Assembly (NCBI GenBank): GCA_947487835.1
Contig: CANKXX010000006.1
Coordinates: 308,641 to 372,640, forward strand
DNA: 64,000 nt
Source of the DNA: an uncultured Microbacteriaceae bacterium
GTDB taxonomy: Bacteria > Actinomycetota > Actinomycetes > Actinomycetales > Microbacteriaceae
Reading direction: 5' to 3'
Shown here piece after piece: positions 33,800 through 42,592 of this stretch (positions are counted from its first letter, which is position 1; each line of letters opens with the position of its first letter). Both the position numbers and the translations under genes were made by a program. Below the pieces are notes generated by a model. That model made no database searches. It was given only the letters and a program-made list of their open reading frames with translations, and was not told the origin of the DNA.

Positions 33800-34657
33800 G
33801 TGTTCGATCCCCTCCTGCTCCGCACGTTCCTCGCCGTGGCCGACACGCACAGCTTCACGCAGGCGGCCGGCCGGCTCGGCATCAGCCAGCCCACGGTCAG
33901 CCAGCACATCCGGAAGCTCGAGGATGCGGCGGGCCGGCGGCTCATCACGAGGGACACCCGGGGCGTGCTGCTCACCGACAACGGCGACGCCATGGCGGGG
34001 TTCGCCCGCACCATCCTCGCCGCCCACGCGGCGGCCGAGAGCTACTTCCGCGGCTCGGCGATGAAGGGCCGGCTCCGCTTCGGCGCGGCGGACGACCTCG
34101 CCATCACGCAGCTGCCGCGCATCCTGCGCCACTTCCGCCAGCTCTACCCGAACATCAACCTCGAGCTCACCGTCAACCAGAGCACGCGGCTGCACCGGCG
34201 CCTCCTCGCGGGGCAGCTCGACCTCATCTTCGTGAAGTGGAACCCCGAGCCGAACCCGCACGGCATCCTCGTGCGGCGCGACGACATGGTGTGGGTCGGG
34301 CAGGAGAAGACGTCGATCGAGCCTGGGGCGCCCGTGCCGCTCATCGCCTATCAGGCGCCCAGCCTGAGCCGGCAGATGGCCATCGACGCCCTCGAGGGCG
34401 CCGGCCGCACCTGGCGGATCACCTGCAACACCCGCGAGGTGAACGGCGTGCTCGCGGCGGTGCGGGCGGGCATCGGCGTAGCCGTGTTCCCGCGGACCCT
34501 CATCCCGGACGACCTCGTGCAGGTGAACAGCAGCATGGGCCTTCCCCCGCTCGGGCAGGTGGACTTCACGCTCCTGTCCAACCCGCTGGCGGCGAAGGAG
34601 CCGGTCGACGCCCTCGTCTCCGCCATCGTGGGCAGGCCGCTCAACCGCACCGCGTGA
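33800..34657 (+). CDS. LysR-family transcriptional regulator
   Basis: 285 aa. N-terminal HTH (LLRTFLAVADTHSFTQAAGRL...SQPTVSQHIRKLE) and periplasmic-binding-like effector domain (LRFGAADDLAITQLPRIL...). GTG at 33800 with GAGG upstream. It lies between a divergent MFS exporter and a downstream APC permease, either of which may be its target. A hairpin follows at 34705-34740. Confidence 0.93.
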   Translation: MFDPLLLRTFLAVADTHSFTQAAGRLGISQPTVSQHIRKLEDAAGRRLITRDTRGVLLTDNGDAMAGFARTILAAHAAAESYFRGSAMKGRLRFGAADDLAITQLPRILRHFRQLYPNINLELTVNQSTRLHRRLLAGQLDLIFVKWNPEPNPHGILVRRDDMVWVGQEKTSIEPGAPVPLIAYQAPSLSRQMAIDALEGAGRTWRITCNTREVNGVLAAVRAGIGVAVFPRTLIPDDLVQVNSSMGLPPLGQVDFTLLSNPLAAKEPVDALVSAIVGRPLNRTA

Positions 34658-34704
34658 GGACCGTCGGCGATCTGTCCCGCGCCTGACGGAAACCGGTGGC
34701 CGGT

Positions 34705-34740
34705 CACCCTTGCCCCACCCGGGGAAAGGGGGCAAGGGTG
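34705..34740 (+). terminator. Terminator after LysR gene
   Basis: 12-bp perfect stem CACCCTTGCCCC (34705-34716) with 34729-34740, 12-nt loop, 47 nt after the LysR stop and upstream of the permease RBS. Confidence 0.7.
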
Positions 34741-34792
34741 GGTGCTGACATGAGCGGACCTGAGCGGACCTGAGCTGAAGGGGAGAAGTCCC

Positions 34793-36286
34793 ATGAGCCT
34801 GATGCGGACCAAGAGCGTCGAGTCATCCATTGCGGACTCCACCGAGGACCATCGATCGCTCAAACGCTCGCTCGGCACGGGGGACCTCATGCTGATAAGC
34901 ATCGCCGTCGCGGTCGGCGCGGGCATCTTCTCGGTCGGCGCCCGGGCCGCGGGCGACTTCGCCGGCCCGTCCGTGATCATCTCCTTCGTGCTCGCGGCCG
35001 TCACCTGCGGCCTCGCCATCATGTGCTACGCGGAGTTCGCCTCCGCGGTGCCCGTGGCCGGCAGCGCGTACACCTTCACCTACGCGACGCTCGGCGAGCT
35101 GCTCGCCTGGATCATCGGCTGGGACCTCATCCTCGAGATGCTCACGGCGGCCGCCGTCATCGCGAAGTACTGGGGCATCTACCTGAGCAGCGTCTTCGAC
35201 CTCGCCGGCATCGCCGTGCCGGACACCATCTCGATCCTCGGCCTGCCGGCGAGCTGGGGCGCGTTCCTCATCGTGGCGATCTTCACGGCGCTGCTCGTCT
35301 TCGGCACGAAGCTGTCGTCCCGGGTCAGCGGCGTGTTCACGGTGCTCAAGGTCGCCGTCGTGCTGTTCGTGATCGTGGTCGGCGCGTTCTTCGTCCGGGC
35401 CGAGAACTACTCGCCCTTCCTTCCCGCATCGGAGCCGACCACGGGCGGCGCGAGCGACGTGTGGGCGCAGTCGCTGTTCTCCTTCGCCACCGGCGCCGAG
35501 CCCGCGCGGTACGGGGTCTTCGGCCTCCTCGCCGGTGCCTCCCTCGTGTTCTTCGCCTTCATCGGCTTCGACGTCGTGGCCACCTCGGCGGAGGAGGTGA
35601 AGAACCCGCAGCGCACCCTGCCGCGGGGCATCTTCGCCGGGCTCGCCATCGTGACGGTGCTCTACGTCCTCGTCGCGCTCGTGCTGACCGGCATGGTGCC
35701 GTACACGACCCTCGCCGAGGCCGAGGACCCGTCGCTCGCCACCGCCTTCGTGTCGGTGGGCGCGGAGTGGGCGGCGCAGGTGATCTCGATCGGCATCCTC
35801 CTCGGCCTGACGACCGTGATCATGGTCCTGCTGCTCGGCCTCGCCCGCGTGGTGTTCGCCATGAGCCGCGACGGGCTGCTCCCGCGCGGGCTCAGCCGCA
35901 CGAGCGACGTGCACAAGACGCCCGCCCGGGTGCAGATCATCGCGGGCGTCGTGGTGGCCCTCATCGCGGGGCTCACCGACGTCGGCGTGCTCGAGGAGAT
36001 GATCAACATCGGCACGCTCTCGGCCTTCGTGCTGGTGAGCCTCGGCATCCCCGTGCTGCGCAGGAACCGCCCGGACATCGTCGCCGCCTTCCGGGTGCCG
36101 CTGTCCCCGTTCCTCCCGATCCTCTCCGCCGTGCTGTGCATCTGGCTGATGCTCAACCTCACGACCCTCACCTGGGTGCGCTTCCTCATCTGGCTGGCCC
36201 TCGGCCTCGCCATCTACTTCCTCTACGGCAGGCGCCACTCGCTGCTGGGGACCCGCGAGGCGGAGGCGCGGAGCATCAGCCGGTGA
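34793..36286 (+). CDS. APC-superfamily amino acid permease (cationic amino acid transporter type)
   Basis: 497 aa, about 12 spans. SLGTGDLMLISIAVAVGAGIF contains the APC substrate-binding GAGIF motif; AGASLVFFAFIGFDVVATSAEEVKNPQRTLP is the CAT-type signature. AAGGGGAG precedes the ATG. Likely amino-acid uptake or exchange; substrate not determined. Overlaps the convergent ABC-2 permease gene by 11 nt. Confidence 0.92.
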   Translation: MSLMRTKSVESSIADSTEDHRSLKRSLGTGDLMLISIAVAVGAGIFSVGARAAGDFAGPSVIISFVLAAVTCGLAIMCYAEFASAVPVAGSAYTFTYATLGELLAWIIGWDLILEMLTAAAVIAKYWGIYLSSVFDLAGIAVPDTISILGLPASWGAFLIVAIFTALLVFGTKLSSRVSGVFTVLKVAVVLFVIVVGAFFVRAENYSPFLPASEPTTGGASDVWAQSLFSFATGAEPARYGVFGLLAGASLVFFAFIGFDVVATSAEEVKNPQRTLPRGIFAGLAIVTVLYVLVALVLTGMVPYTTLAEAEDPSLATAFVSVGAEWAAQVISIGILLGLTTVIMVLLLGLARVVFAMSRDGLLPRGLSRTSDVHKTPARVQIIAGVVVALIAGLTDVGVLEEMINIGTLSAFVLVSLGIPVLRRNRPDIVAAFRVPLSPFLPILSAVLCIWLMLNLTTLTWVRFLIWLALGLAIYFLYGRRHSLLGTREAEARSISR

Positions 36287-37073
36287 TGTCCCGGCGGTCG
36301 AGGGCCACGAGCGCGACGACGAGCAGGGCGGCGGAGAGGCCGTAGAGGAGACCGAGCCCGCCCCAGTCCGCGCCGTTCACGAGCGGCGCCTCGCGGAACG
36401 CCCAGGCGTACGGCGACCAGTCCCGGAGCCAGGCCAGGTCCTCGGTCTGGTTGCCCACCGCGTTCAGCGCGTAGCCGAGCACCGCCACCCCGGCCGCGGC
36501 GCCGAGGGCGAAGGCGCGGCGCCCGGTGAGGGCGCCGACGGCGACCGCGACCATGGCGGTCAGCAGGGTGACGCCGAGGAGGGCGGCGACCCCGGCGACG
36601 AGGTTCCCCTCCCGCAGCTCCAGGCCGGCGGGGCCGTTCAGCAGGAGGATCAGGACACCGCTCAGCAGGCACAGCCAGACGAGCCGGGCGGCGACGGCCG
36701 CCGAGCGCTCGAGCACGACCTGCCTCCTGCTCACCCCGTGCGCGAGCGTGAGCTCGAGGGCGCCGTTCTCCTCGTCGCCGGCGACGGCCGCGGTGCCCCA
36801 GGACACGGCCGCGATCGTGAGCAGCAGGAACCCCATGAGGCCGAAGAACGTGGACTGCGTGTAACCGGCCCCCGTGGTGATCTGGTCGTAGCCGATGGTC
36901 CGCACGAGCTCGGGCGGCAACGTGTCGAGCAGCTCCCGCATGTCGGCGTTGCCGCCGATCGCGGGGAACAGCGGAAGGTAGAGCAGCAGCGCGGCCGCGA
37001 CGCCGAGGCTCCAGCCGAGCAGGGAGCGCCAGCCGCCCGCGAGGGAGCGGCGCAGGAGCGGGACCGCGGTCAT
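36276..37073 (-). CDS. ABC-2 type exporter permease
   Basis: 265 aa with about six spans (for example LLGWSLGVAAALLLYLPLFP, FFGLMGFLLLTIAAVSWGTAAV). GDEENGALELTLAHGVSRRQVVLER is typical of ABC-2 permeases. Overlaps the ATPase gene by 4 nt (ATGA). Forms a DrrAB-like exporter; substrate unknown. Confidence 0.88.
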   Translation of the reverse strand: MTAVPLLRRSLAGGWRSLLGWSLGVAAALLLYLPLFPAIGGNADMRELLDTLPPELVRTIGYDQITTGAGYTQSTFFGLMGFLLLTIAAVSWGTAAVAGDEENGALELTLAHGVSRRQVVLERSAAVAARLVWLCLLSGVLILLLNGPAGLELREGNLVAGVAALLGVTLLTAMVAVAVGALTGRRAFALGAAAGVAVLGYALNAVGNQTEDLAWLRDWSPYAWAFREAPLVNGADWGGLGLLYGLSAALLVVALVALDRRDITG

Positions 37074-38113
37074 CGGGCGCCCCGCTTCCCGGTCCCGCGG
37101 TGCCCGCCGTGCAGGGGAGAGGAGGGGTGCGCGGCTCGCTCGCCGTCCCCGGCTCGCTCGCCGTCCCCGGCTCGCTCGCCGTCCCCGGCTCGCTCGCCGT
37201 CGCCGATCCGCTCGCCGTACAGCCGCAGCACGGATTCCTCGAGGTCCGGCTCCTCGACGGTGAGGTCCGCGACGGGGAACCGGGCGATCGCCTTGATGAA
37301 GGGGTCGATGGCGCCCTCGACGGTCGCGGCCGCGCGCACCCGGTGGTCCTCGGCGCCGAACGAGAGCCCGGTGACGTTCGGCAGCGCCTCGAGCACCGCG
37401 CGCAGACCGCCCTCGGACCCCGCCGCGACGCCGACCCGGACCCGGCGGACCGCCGTCTCCCGCAGCGACTCCACGTCGCTCACGACGACCACCCGTCCGG
37501 CGCGCAGGATGGCCACGCGGTCGGCCGCCTGCTGGATCTCGCTCAGTACATGCGAACTGAGGAATACGGTCTGCCCGCCCTGCCGCGCCTCCCGCAGCAT
37601 CGCGAGGAACTCCTGCTGCACGAGCGGGTCGAGGCCGCTCGTCGGCTCGTCGAGCACGAGCAGCCGGGGCCGGTGCAGGAACGCCTGCACGAGCCCCAGC
37701 TTCTGCTTGTTGCCCTTCGAGAGCGTGCGCACCTGGCGCCCGAGGTCGAGGCCGAGCCGGTCCGCGAGGGCCTCCGCGGCGCCGCGCTCGACCGGTCCGC
37801 TGATCTCGGCGAAGTGCCGCAGCAGCTCGCGCCCGGTGATGCGGCTCTCCAGCCGCAGCTCGCCGGGGAGGAAGCCGATCCGCCGGCGCAGCGCGGGGCC
37901 GCCCGCCCGCGGCTCCTCACCGAGCACGCGCACCGATCCGGACGTGGGGCGCAGGATGTCGAGCATCAGCCGCATCAGCGTCGTCTTGCCCGCCCCGTTC
38001 GGCCCGATGACGCCGAACACCGCGCCCTCCTCGACCACGAGGTCGACGCCGTCGAGGGCGGGACGCGCCCCGAACCGCTTGGTCAGTGCGGCGGTCTCCA
38101 CGGCTGCGGTCAT
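37070..38113 (-). CDS. ABC exporter ATP-binding protein (DrrA-like) with repetitive C-terminus
   Basis: 347 aa. Walker A IGPNGAGKTT, signature TLSKGNKQKLG, Walker B LLVLDEPTSGLD, switch SSHVLSE. After the nucleotide domain and its regulatory extension the tail contains GERAGD repeated four times (about residues 304-327), encoded by 18-bp tandem repeats, then a basic end. The tail is disordered and probably variable in length. First gene of the two-gene exporter operon. Confidence 0.92.
   Translation of the reverse strand: MTAAVETAALTKRFGARPALDGVDLVVEEGAVFGVIGPNGAGKTTLMRLMLDILRPTSGSVRVLGEEPRAGGPALRRRIGFLPGELRLESRITGRELLRHFAEISGPVERGAAEALADRLGLDLGRQVRTLSKGNKQKLGLVQAFLHRPRLLVLDEPTSGLDPLVQQEFLAMLREARQGGQTVFLSSHVLSEIQQAADRVAILRAGRVVVVSDVESLRETAVRRVRVGVAAGSEGGLRAVLEALPNVTGLSFGAEDHRVRAAATVEGAIDPFIKAIARFPVADLTVEEPDLEESVLRLYGERIGDGERAGDGERAGDGERAGDGERAAHPSSPLHGGHRGTGKRGAR
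37133..37204. repeat. 18-bp in-frame tandem repeat in ABC ATPase gene
   Basis: Four units of GGCTCGCTCGCCGTCCCC (37133, 37151, 37169, 37187) with one change in the last and a degenerate fifth to about 37219. Length is a multiple of three, so copy-number change would add or remove six residues. Confidence 0.92.
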
Positions 38114-38267
38114 CGCGTGTCCTTCCCGTCAGGAAACGAGAGGCGCCTTCCCGCGGGGAGCGGCGGAGGTCGTCGGCAGCACGCTAGACCCGCCCTCCCC
38201 GTCCTGTACAGGGCCGATGCTCGGAGCCGCCGCCAGGACGGGCGCGGCGGTCGTGGTGACCCGCGGG

Positions 38268-39446
38268 TCAGCCGCCCACGCAGGGACCCGCGGCGACCGA
38301 CTCCGTGAGGGCGGGGGCCGCCGAGGCGACCGGAGCGAGCTCCGACATGGCGAGGGCGTAGCCGACGTTCGCGGTCGTCGTGCCCTTCGCGAAGATGACC
38401 CCGGCGACGCGGCCGTCCTCGGTGAGCAGCGGACCGCCGGACTCGCCCTGCTGCACGTCCGCGGCCAGCGTGTACACCTGGCGGGATGCGGGGTTGGCGC
38501 CGTAGATGTCCGGGATGGCAAGCGGACCGAGGGCGATGACCTCGGCCGGATCCGCGTCGAACGGTCCGCCGAACGGGTAGCCCTCGGTCACCGCGCGCTG
38601 CCCGACGGCGAGGTCCTCGGTCCTACCGAGCGGACTCGCCGTGAGGCCGTCGACGGAGATCACCGCAAGGTCGTCCACCGGATCGAAGTAGACGACGCGG
38701 CCCGGCAGGGCGCCCTCCGTGGTCTCGACGACCGGCTGGTCGACGCCCGCGACGACGTGCGCGTTCGTGACGACGCGCTCCGGGGCGATGACGAATCCGC
38801 TGCCCGACTGGCTCTGGCCGCAGGCGTAGGCGTTGCCGGTGATGCGCACGACCGACGCGGAGGCGGCCTGCAGCGGCGCCCCGCCCGTGTCGAACTGCGG
38901 CACGACGGGGTCGGCGCCGGAGAACGCGTCGACGATGCGCGGCAGGCCCTCCTGCAGCACCGTCGCGCGGAGCTGCGCGACGAACGCCTTCACGGGGTTC
39001 GGGGTGACCGAGTCGATCGAGCGGATGACCGAGGACGAGCCGACGGCGGGCGAGAGCACGGGGACCCCGAGGGAGCCGATGCTGAGCGCGAGCATGCCGA
39101 GCACGAGGGCGGTCGCCGCCGCGGTCGCGACGGCCCCGAGGAGCCGGTCGATGATGCCGAAGCCGGTCCTGCGCAGCCGGGAGGAGATGCCGGCCCCGAT
39201 GCTGGAGCCGACGGTCAGCCCGAGCAGCACCAGCAGCAGCGCCGCGGCGAGGGTGGCGGGCACGCGCCACTGCGGGGTGCTGACCCACGAGCCCACGAAG
39301 GGCACGACCAGCAGGGCGGCGGCGCCGCCCGCGAGGGCCCCGATGATGCCGCTCGCGCTCCGGATGAGGCCGCTCCGGTAGCCCTGGATCAGGGCCGAGA
39401 GCAGGAGCAGCAGAAGGATCACGTCCACGACCACCGACGGTGACAC
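38268..39446 (-). CDS. marP: MarP-like membrane serine protease (CvpA-type anchor plus trypsin domain)
   Basis: 392 aa. Four N-terminal membrane spans of the colicin-V-production (CvpA) type, then an extracytoplasmic chymotrypsin-like protease with triad H230 (TNAHVV), D259 (DDLAVI) and S336 (GESGGPL). Architecture and length match mycobacterial MarP, which protects against acid and oxidative stress. GTG at 39446 has GGAAGGGG 5 nt upstream; GTG at 39452 is too close to that site. Two Cys (CGQSQ, GPCVGG) could form the disulfide seen in MarP. Confidence 0.88.
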   Translation of the reverse strand: MSPSVVVDVILLLLLLSALIQGYRSGLIRSASGIIGALAGGAAALLVVPFVGSWVSTPQWRVPATLAAALLLVLLGLTVGSSIGAGISSRLRRTGFGIIDRLLGAVATAAATALVLGMLALSIGSLGVPVLSPAVGSSSVIRSIDSVTPNPVKAFVAQLRATVLQEGLPRIVDAFSGADPVVPQFDTGGAPLQAASASVVRITGNAYACGQSQSGSGFVIAPERVVTNAHVVAGVDQPVVETTEGALPGRVVYFDPVDDLAVISVDGLTASPLGRTEDLAVGQRAVTEGYPFGGPFDADPAEVIALGPLAIPDIYGANPASRQVYTLAADVQQGESGGPLLTEDGRVAGVIFAKGTTTANVGYALAMSELAPVASAAPALTESVAAGPCVGG

Positions 39447-39525
39447 TGGCACCCCTTCCGCTTCCGCCGAATCGTATCCGACCCGTCCCTCCTGTCCCTG
39501 CGTGCCGGCACTGACGGGCGGGCGG

Positions 39526-40860
39526 TCAGGCGGTGGGGGAGTCCGCGTCGTAGTGGCGGAAGGTGCGGCTGCGGCGCACGAGGGCGGCGACGAGCACGAC
39601 GATCACGACGCCGCCCAGCAGCGGCGGGAACCAGAGCGCCCCGAGCGTCGCGAGCACGCCGACGTACATGTCGCCGATGCGCGGACCGCCCGTGACCACG
39701 ACCGTGAAGACCCCCTGCAGGCGCCCGCGGATGTTGTCCGGGACGGCGGACTGCAGCATCGTCTGGCGGAAGATGCTGCTCACGTTGTCCGCGGCGCCGG
39801 CTCCTGCCAGCAGCAGCGACGCGATCACGAGCGCGGGCACGTTGGCGTCGGCGATGTCCTCGGACACCGCCGGGAAGGGCCCGAACGCCAGGACGGCGAG
39901 CACGGCGCCGAAGGCGGCCAGGAAGCCGCCGTAGACCATGATCGCCCGCTCGATGGCGACGCCCTGCATCCGCACGGACCCCGCGCGCCCCGAGAACAGG
40001 CTGCTGAGCAGCGCGCCCACGGCGTACGCGGCGGTGAGGATGCCCACCGTGACGGCGCCGCCGCCGAGCAGCAGCGTCCCGATGGCCGGGAACAGCACGC
40101 GCGGCTGCCCGAAGGTCATGGCGACGATGTCGAGCAGGAAGGACAGGCGCACGTTGGGCGCGACGCGCAGGAACGACAGCCCCTGGCGCAGCGAGGCGAG
40201 GCCGGGGCGGTGCACCTGACCCTCGGGCGGCAGCGCCGGCAGGGACAGGATGCCGACGAACGCGGCGAGGAACAGCACGACGTCGACGGTGTAGGTCCAG
40301 GCGAAGCCGACGCTCGCCACGAGCACGCCCGCGACGGCCGGGCCGAGCGTCACGGTGATCCCGCCCGAGATGCCGGTAAGGGCCGACGCGGCGGGCAGCA
40401 GGCGCGCGGGCAGGATGCGCGGCACGATGGCGAAGCGCACGGTGCCGACGATGGTCGCCGCCACCGCGTTCACCGTGGTCAGCAGGTAGAACGGCCAGAC
40501 GTTCTCCACCTCGAGCCAGGCGAGAGTCGCCAGGCCGATGGTGGAGCCCCAGGCGGCGACGGCGGACAGGAAGGCCACCCTGCGGCGGTCGAAGGCGTCG
40601 GCGAGCATCCCGCCGTAGAGACCCGCGACGATCATGGGCAGCAGGGCGAACGCGCCGACGAGCGACACCGCGAGGGTCGAGCGGGTGATGTCGTAGATGT
40701 GCAGGCCGACGGCGACGATCGTCATCTGGCCGCCGATGCCCGAGATGGCGCCGCCGATCCACAGCCGTGCGAAGGCGGGGCTCTCGCGGAGCGGCGAGAG
40801 GTCGACGAGGTGACTGCGCCGCTCGCGCTGCTGATCCGGGGATGAACTCACCGGGTCCAT
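39526..40860 (-). CDS. MFS transporter, MFS_3 type
   Basis: 444 aa, about 12 spans; SPAFARLWIGGAISGIGGQMTIVAVGLHIYD and MLADAFDRRRVAFLSA fit MFS_3 exporters (EntS-like). It is about as long as the transporter at 32341 but clearly different in sequence. ATG at 40860. Divergent from an aldo/keto reductase. Substrate unknown. Confidence 0.88.
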   Translation of the reverse strand: MDPVSSSPDQQRERRSHLVDLSPLRESPAFARLWIGGAISGIGGQMTIVAVGLHIYDITRSTLAVSLVGAFALLPMIVAGLYGGMLADAFDRRRVAFLSAVAAWGSTIGLATLAWLEVENVWPFYLLTTVNAVAATIVGTVRFAIVPRILPARLLPAASALTGISGGITVTLGPAVAGVLVASVGFAWTYTVDVVLFLAAFVGILSLPALPPEGQVHRPGLASLRQGLSFLRVAPNVRLSFLLDIVAMTFGQPRVLFPAIGTLLLGGGAVTVGILTAAYAVGALLSSLFSGRAGSVRMQGVAIERAIMVYGGFLAAFGAVLAVLAFGPFPAVSEDIADANVPALVIASLLLAGAGAADNVSSIFRQTMLQSAVPDNIRGRLQGVFTVVVTGGPRIGDMYVGVLATLGALWFPPLLGGVVIVVLVAALVRRSRTFRHYDADSPTA

Positions 40861-40919
40861 TGTGGTCCTCCCGCGCCGGTCACTCTCACCGGCCGCGGTT
40901 CGAGGGCATGCTGGAGACC

Positions 40920-41750
40920 ATGACGATCCCCTCGCACCCGCTCAACGACGGCTCGCACATCCCGGCGCTCGGCCTCGGCACCTACGGACTCCGGGGCGAG
41001 GAGGGCATCTCGTCCCTCGTCGCGGCCATCGGCGCCGGCTACCGGCTGCTCGACACCGCGCTGAACTACGAGAACGAGCGCGAGGTCGGGGAGGCGGTGC
41101 GCCGCAGCGGGCTCGACCGGGACGATCTCTTCGTCACGACCAAGCTGCCCGGCCGCCACCACGGCTACGAGGAGACCCTGGCGAGCTTCGAGGAGTCGCG
41201 GGCCAACCTCGGCCTCGATCGCGTCGACCTCTACCTCATCCACTGGCCCCTGCCGAAGGTCGGCAGGTACCTCGACTCGTGGCGCGCGATGATCGAGCTG
41301 CGCGAGCGCGGGCTCGTGCGTTCCATCGGGGTGAGCAACTTCCTGCCCGAGCACCTCGACCGGCTCGAGGCGGAGACCGGCGTCGTGCCCGCCGTGAACC
41401 AGGTCGAGCTGCACCCGCGCTTCCCGCAGGCGGAGCAGCGCGAGTACCACGTGGCGCACGGCATCGTGACCGAGAGCTGGAGCCCGCTCGGCAAGGGCAG
41501 CGACCTGCTGGAGCAGGACGCGGTGCGGGCGGTCGCGGAGGCCCACGGCGTCACCCCCGCCCAGGCGGTGCTGCGCTGGCACATCGACGTCGGCGCGCTG
41601 CCCATCCCGAAGTCCGGCGACCCGGAGCGCCAGGCCCAGAACCTCGATGTGTTCGGGTTCGAGCTGACGACCGAGGAGGTCGCATCGATCACCCGGCTGG
41701 AGACCGGCCGGCTCTGGGACGCCGACCCGGCGACGCACGAGGAGTTCTGA
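40920..41750 (+). CDS. Aldo/keto reductase
   Basis: 276-aa NADPH-dependent (beta/alpha)8 oxidoreductase. Tetrad D45, Y50 (DTALNYENE), K75 (TTKLPG) and H108 (LIHWP) is intact, and IPKSGDPERQAQN is the NADP-binding end. ATG at 40920 is chosen because homologues begin near MTIP; ATG at 40908 is possible, and neither has an ideally spaced RBS. Probable carbonyl detoxification; substrate unknown. Confidence 0.92.
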   Translation: MTIPSHPLNDGSHIPALGLGTYGLRGEEGISSLVAAIGAGYRLLDTALNYENEREVGEAVRRSGLDRDDLFVTTKLPGRHHGYEETLASFEESRANLGLDRVDLYLIHWPLPKVGRYLDSWRAMIELRERGLVRSIGVSNFLPEHLDRLEAETGVVPAVNQVELHPRFPQAEQREYHVAHGIVTESWSPLGKGSDLLEQDAVRAVAEAHGVTPAQAVLRWHIDVGALPIPKSGDPERQAQNLDVFGFELTTEEVASITRLETGRLWDADPATHEEF

Positions 41751-41815
41751 CCCCGGAAGTCGACTCGCCCCGCCCGCCCCAACCCCGGCGGGTGGGGCGC
41801 CCGCGGTGCTCGCGG

Positions 41816-42124
41816 TCAGGACGCGGGCGGCTCGTAGTTGACGTAGTCGATCTCCATGAAGTCGACGACCTCGGGCACCCACCGGTCCCGCACGAAGGAC
41901 TCGTGCGAGGGGTGCCGGTTGTACGCCTCGTAGGCGGCCGCGTCGGCGAACTCCATCGACAGGCCGAACGAGAAGGAGTTCTTCGGGCTCACCTCGCGCA
42001 GCCGCTCGAAGCGCTCGACGCCGGGGATCTCGGCGAGGTGCCGCTCCGCGTCCGCGAGGAACGCGACCTCCTCGGCTGAGGAGGGCTCGTGCCGGAGACG
42101 GAAGACGACGGTGTGACGGATCAT
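41816..42124 (-). CDS. Dabb-domain (stress-responsive A/B barrel) protein
   Basis: 102-aa dimeric alpha/beta barrel protein; MIRHTVVFRLRHE is the family start and FSFGLSMEFADAAAYEAYNRHPSHESFV the conserved core. Enzymatic role, if any, unknown. Confidence 0.88.
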   Translation of the reverse strand: MIRHTVVFRLRHEPSSAEEVAFLADAERHLAEIPGVERFERLREVSPKNSFSFGLSMEFADAAAYEAYNRHPSHESFVRDRWVPEVVDFMEIDYVNYEPPAS

Positions 42125-42592
42125 GCCGCAACGCTATCGAGCGGCACCGGTGCGTCCGCTGCGACGACGCATTGGCAGGGACCGGGCACCACCGCGTCCG
42201 GCGTCGCCCGCCGTCGCCGCCCGAGCCCGACTCCGCCCGACGTGATCCGCGCCTTCCGTGCCCCCATTTCGGGGGCCTCCGCGGGGCCGCCGCGCCCCCG
42301 TTCTCGTGCCGGAGATCAGCGCCGCGCCCCCGTTTGCGAAAAAATTTCCCCACCTGAGCCATTTCCGGTTCAAAACTGCTCACGCATTCGGTATTGTTCG
42401 AAAGGCGTCGCGTGGCTTACCCGAGCCCGCCTCAGACGCCACCCCCCTCACCCCCACCCCGCTCGCGATCCTTCCCCGGATGCGAGCACGTTCCCGTGCG
42501 CCCCCGAAGACGCTTACCCGAGCTGACGGTTCACCCTGCCGTCTGTGTCGCCCTGCCGCGACTCGTCTTCCTTGGCGCCCTGAAGGATCACG
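42125..42592 (+). promoter_or_regulatory. Promoter and leader of the giant pectin esterase gene
   Basis: No gene in this 468-nt gap. A hairpin (GCCCCCATTTCGGGGGC) is near 42262-42278. AT-rich GAAAAAATTTC at 42338-42348 has GAAA/TTTC arms. A promoter is recognisable: -35 TTCAAA (42369-42374), 17-bp spacer, -10 TATTGT (42392-42397). The start near 42403 gives a 190-nt untranslated leader rich in C. The RBS GAAGGA lies before ATG 42593. Confidence 0.6.
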
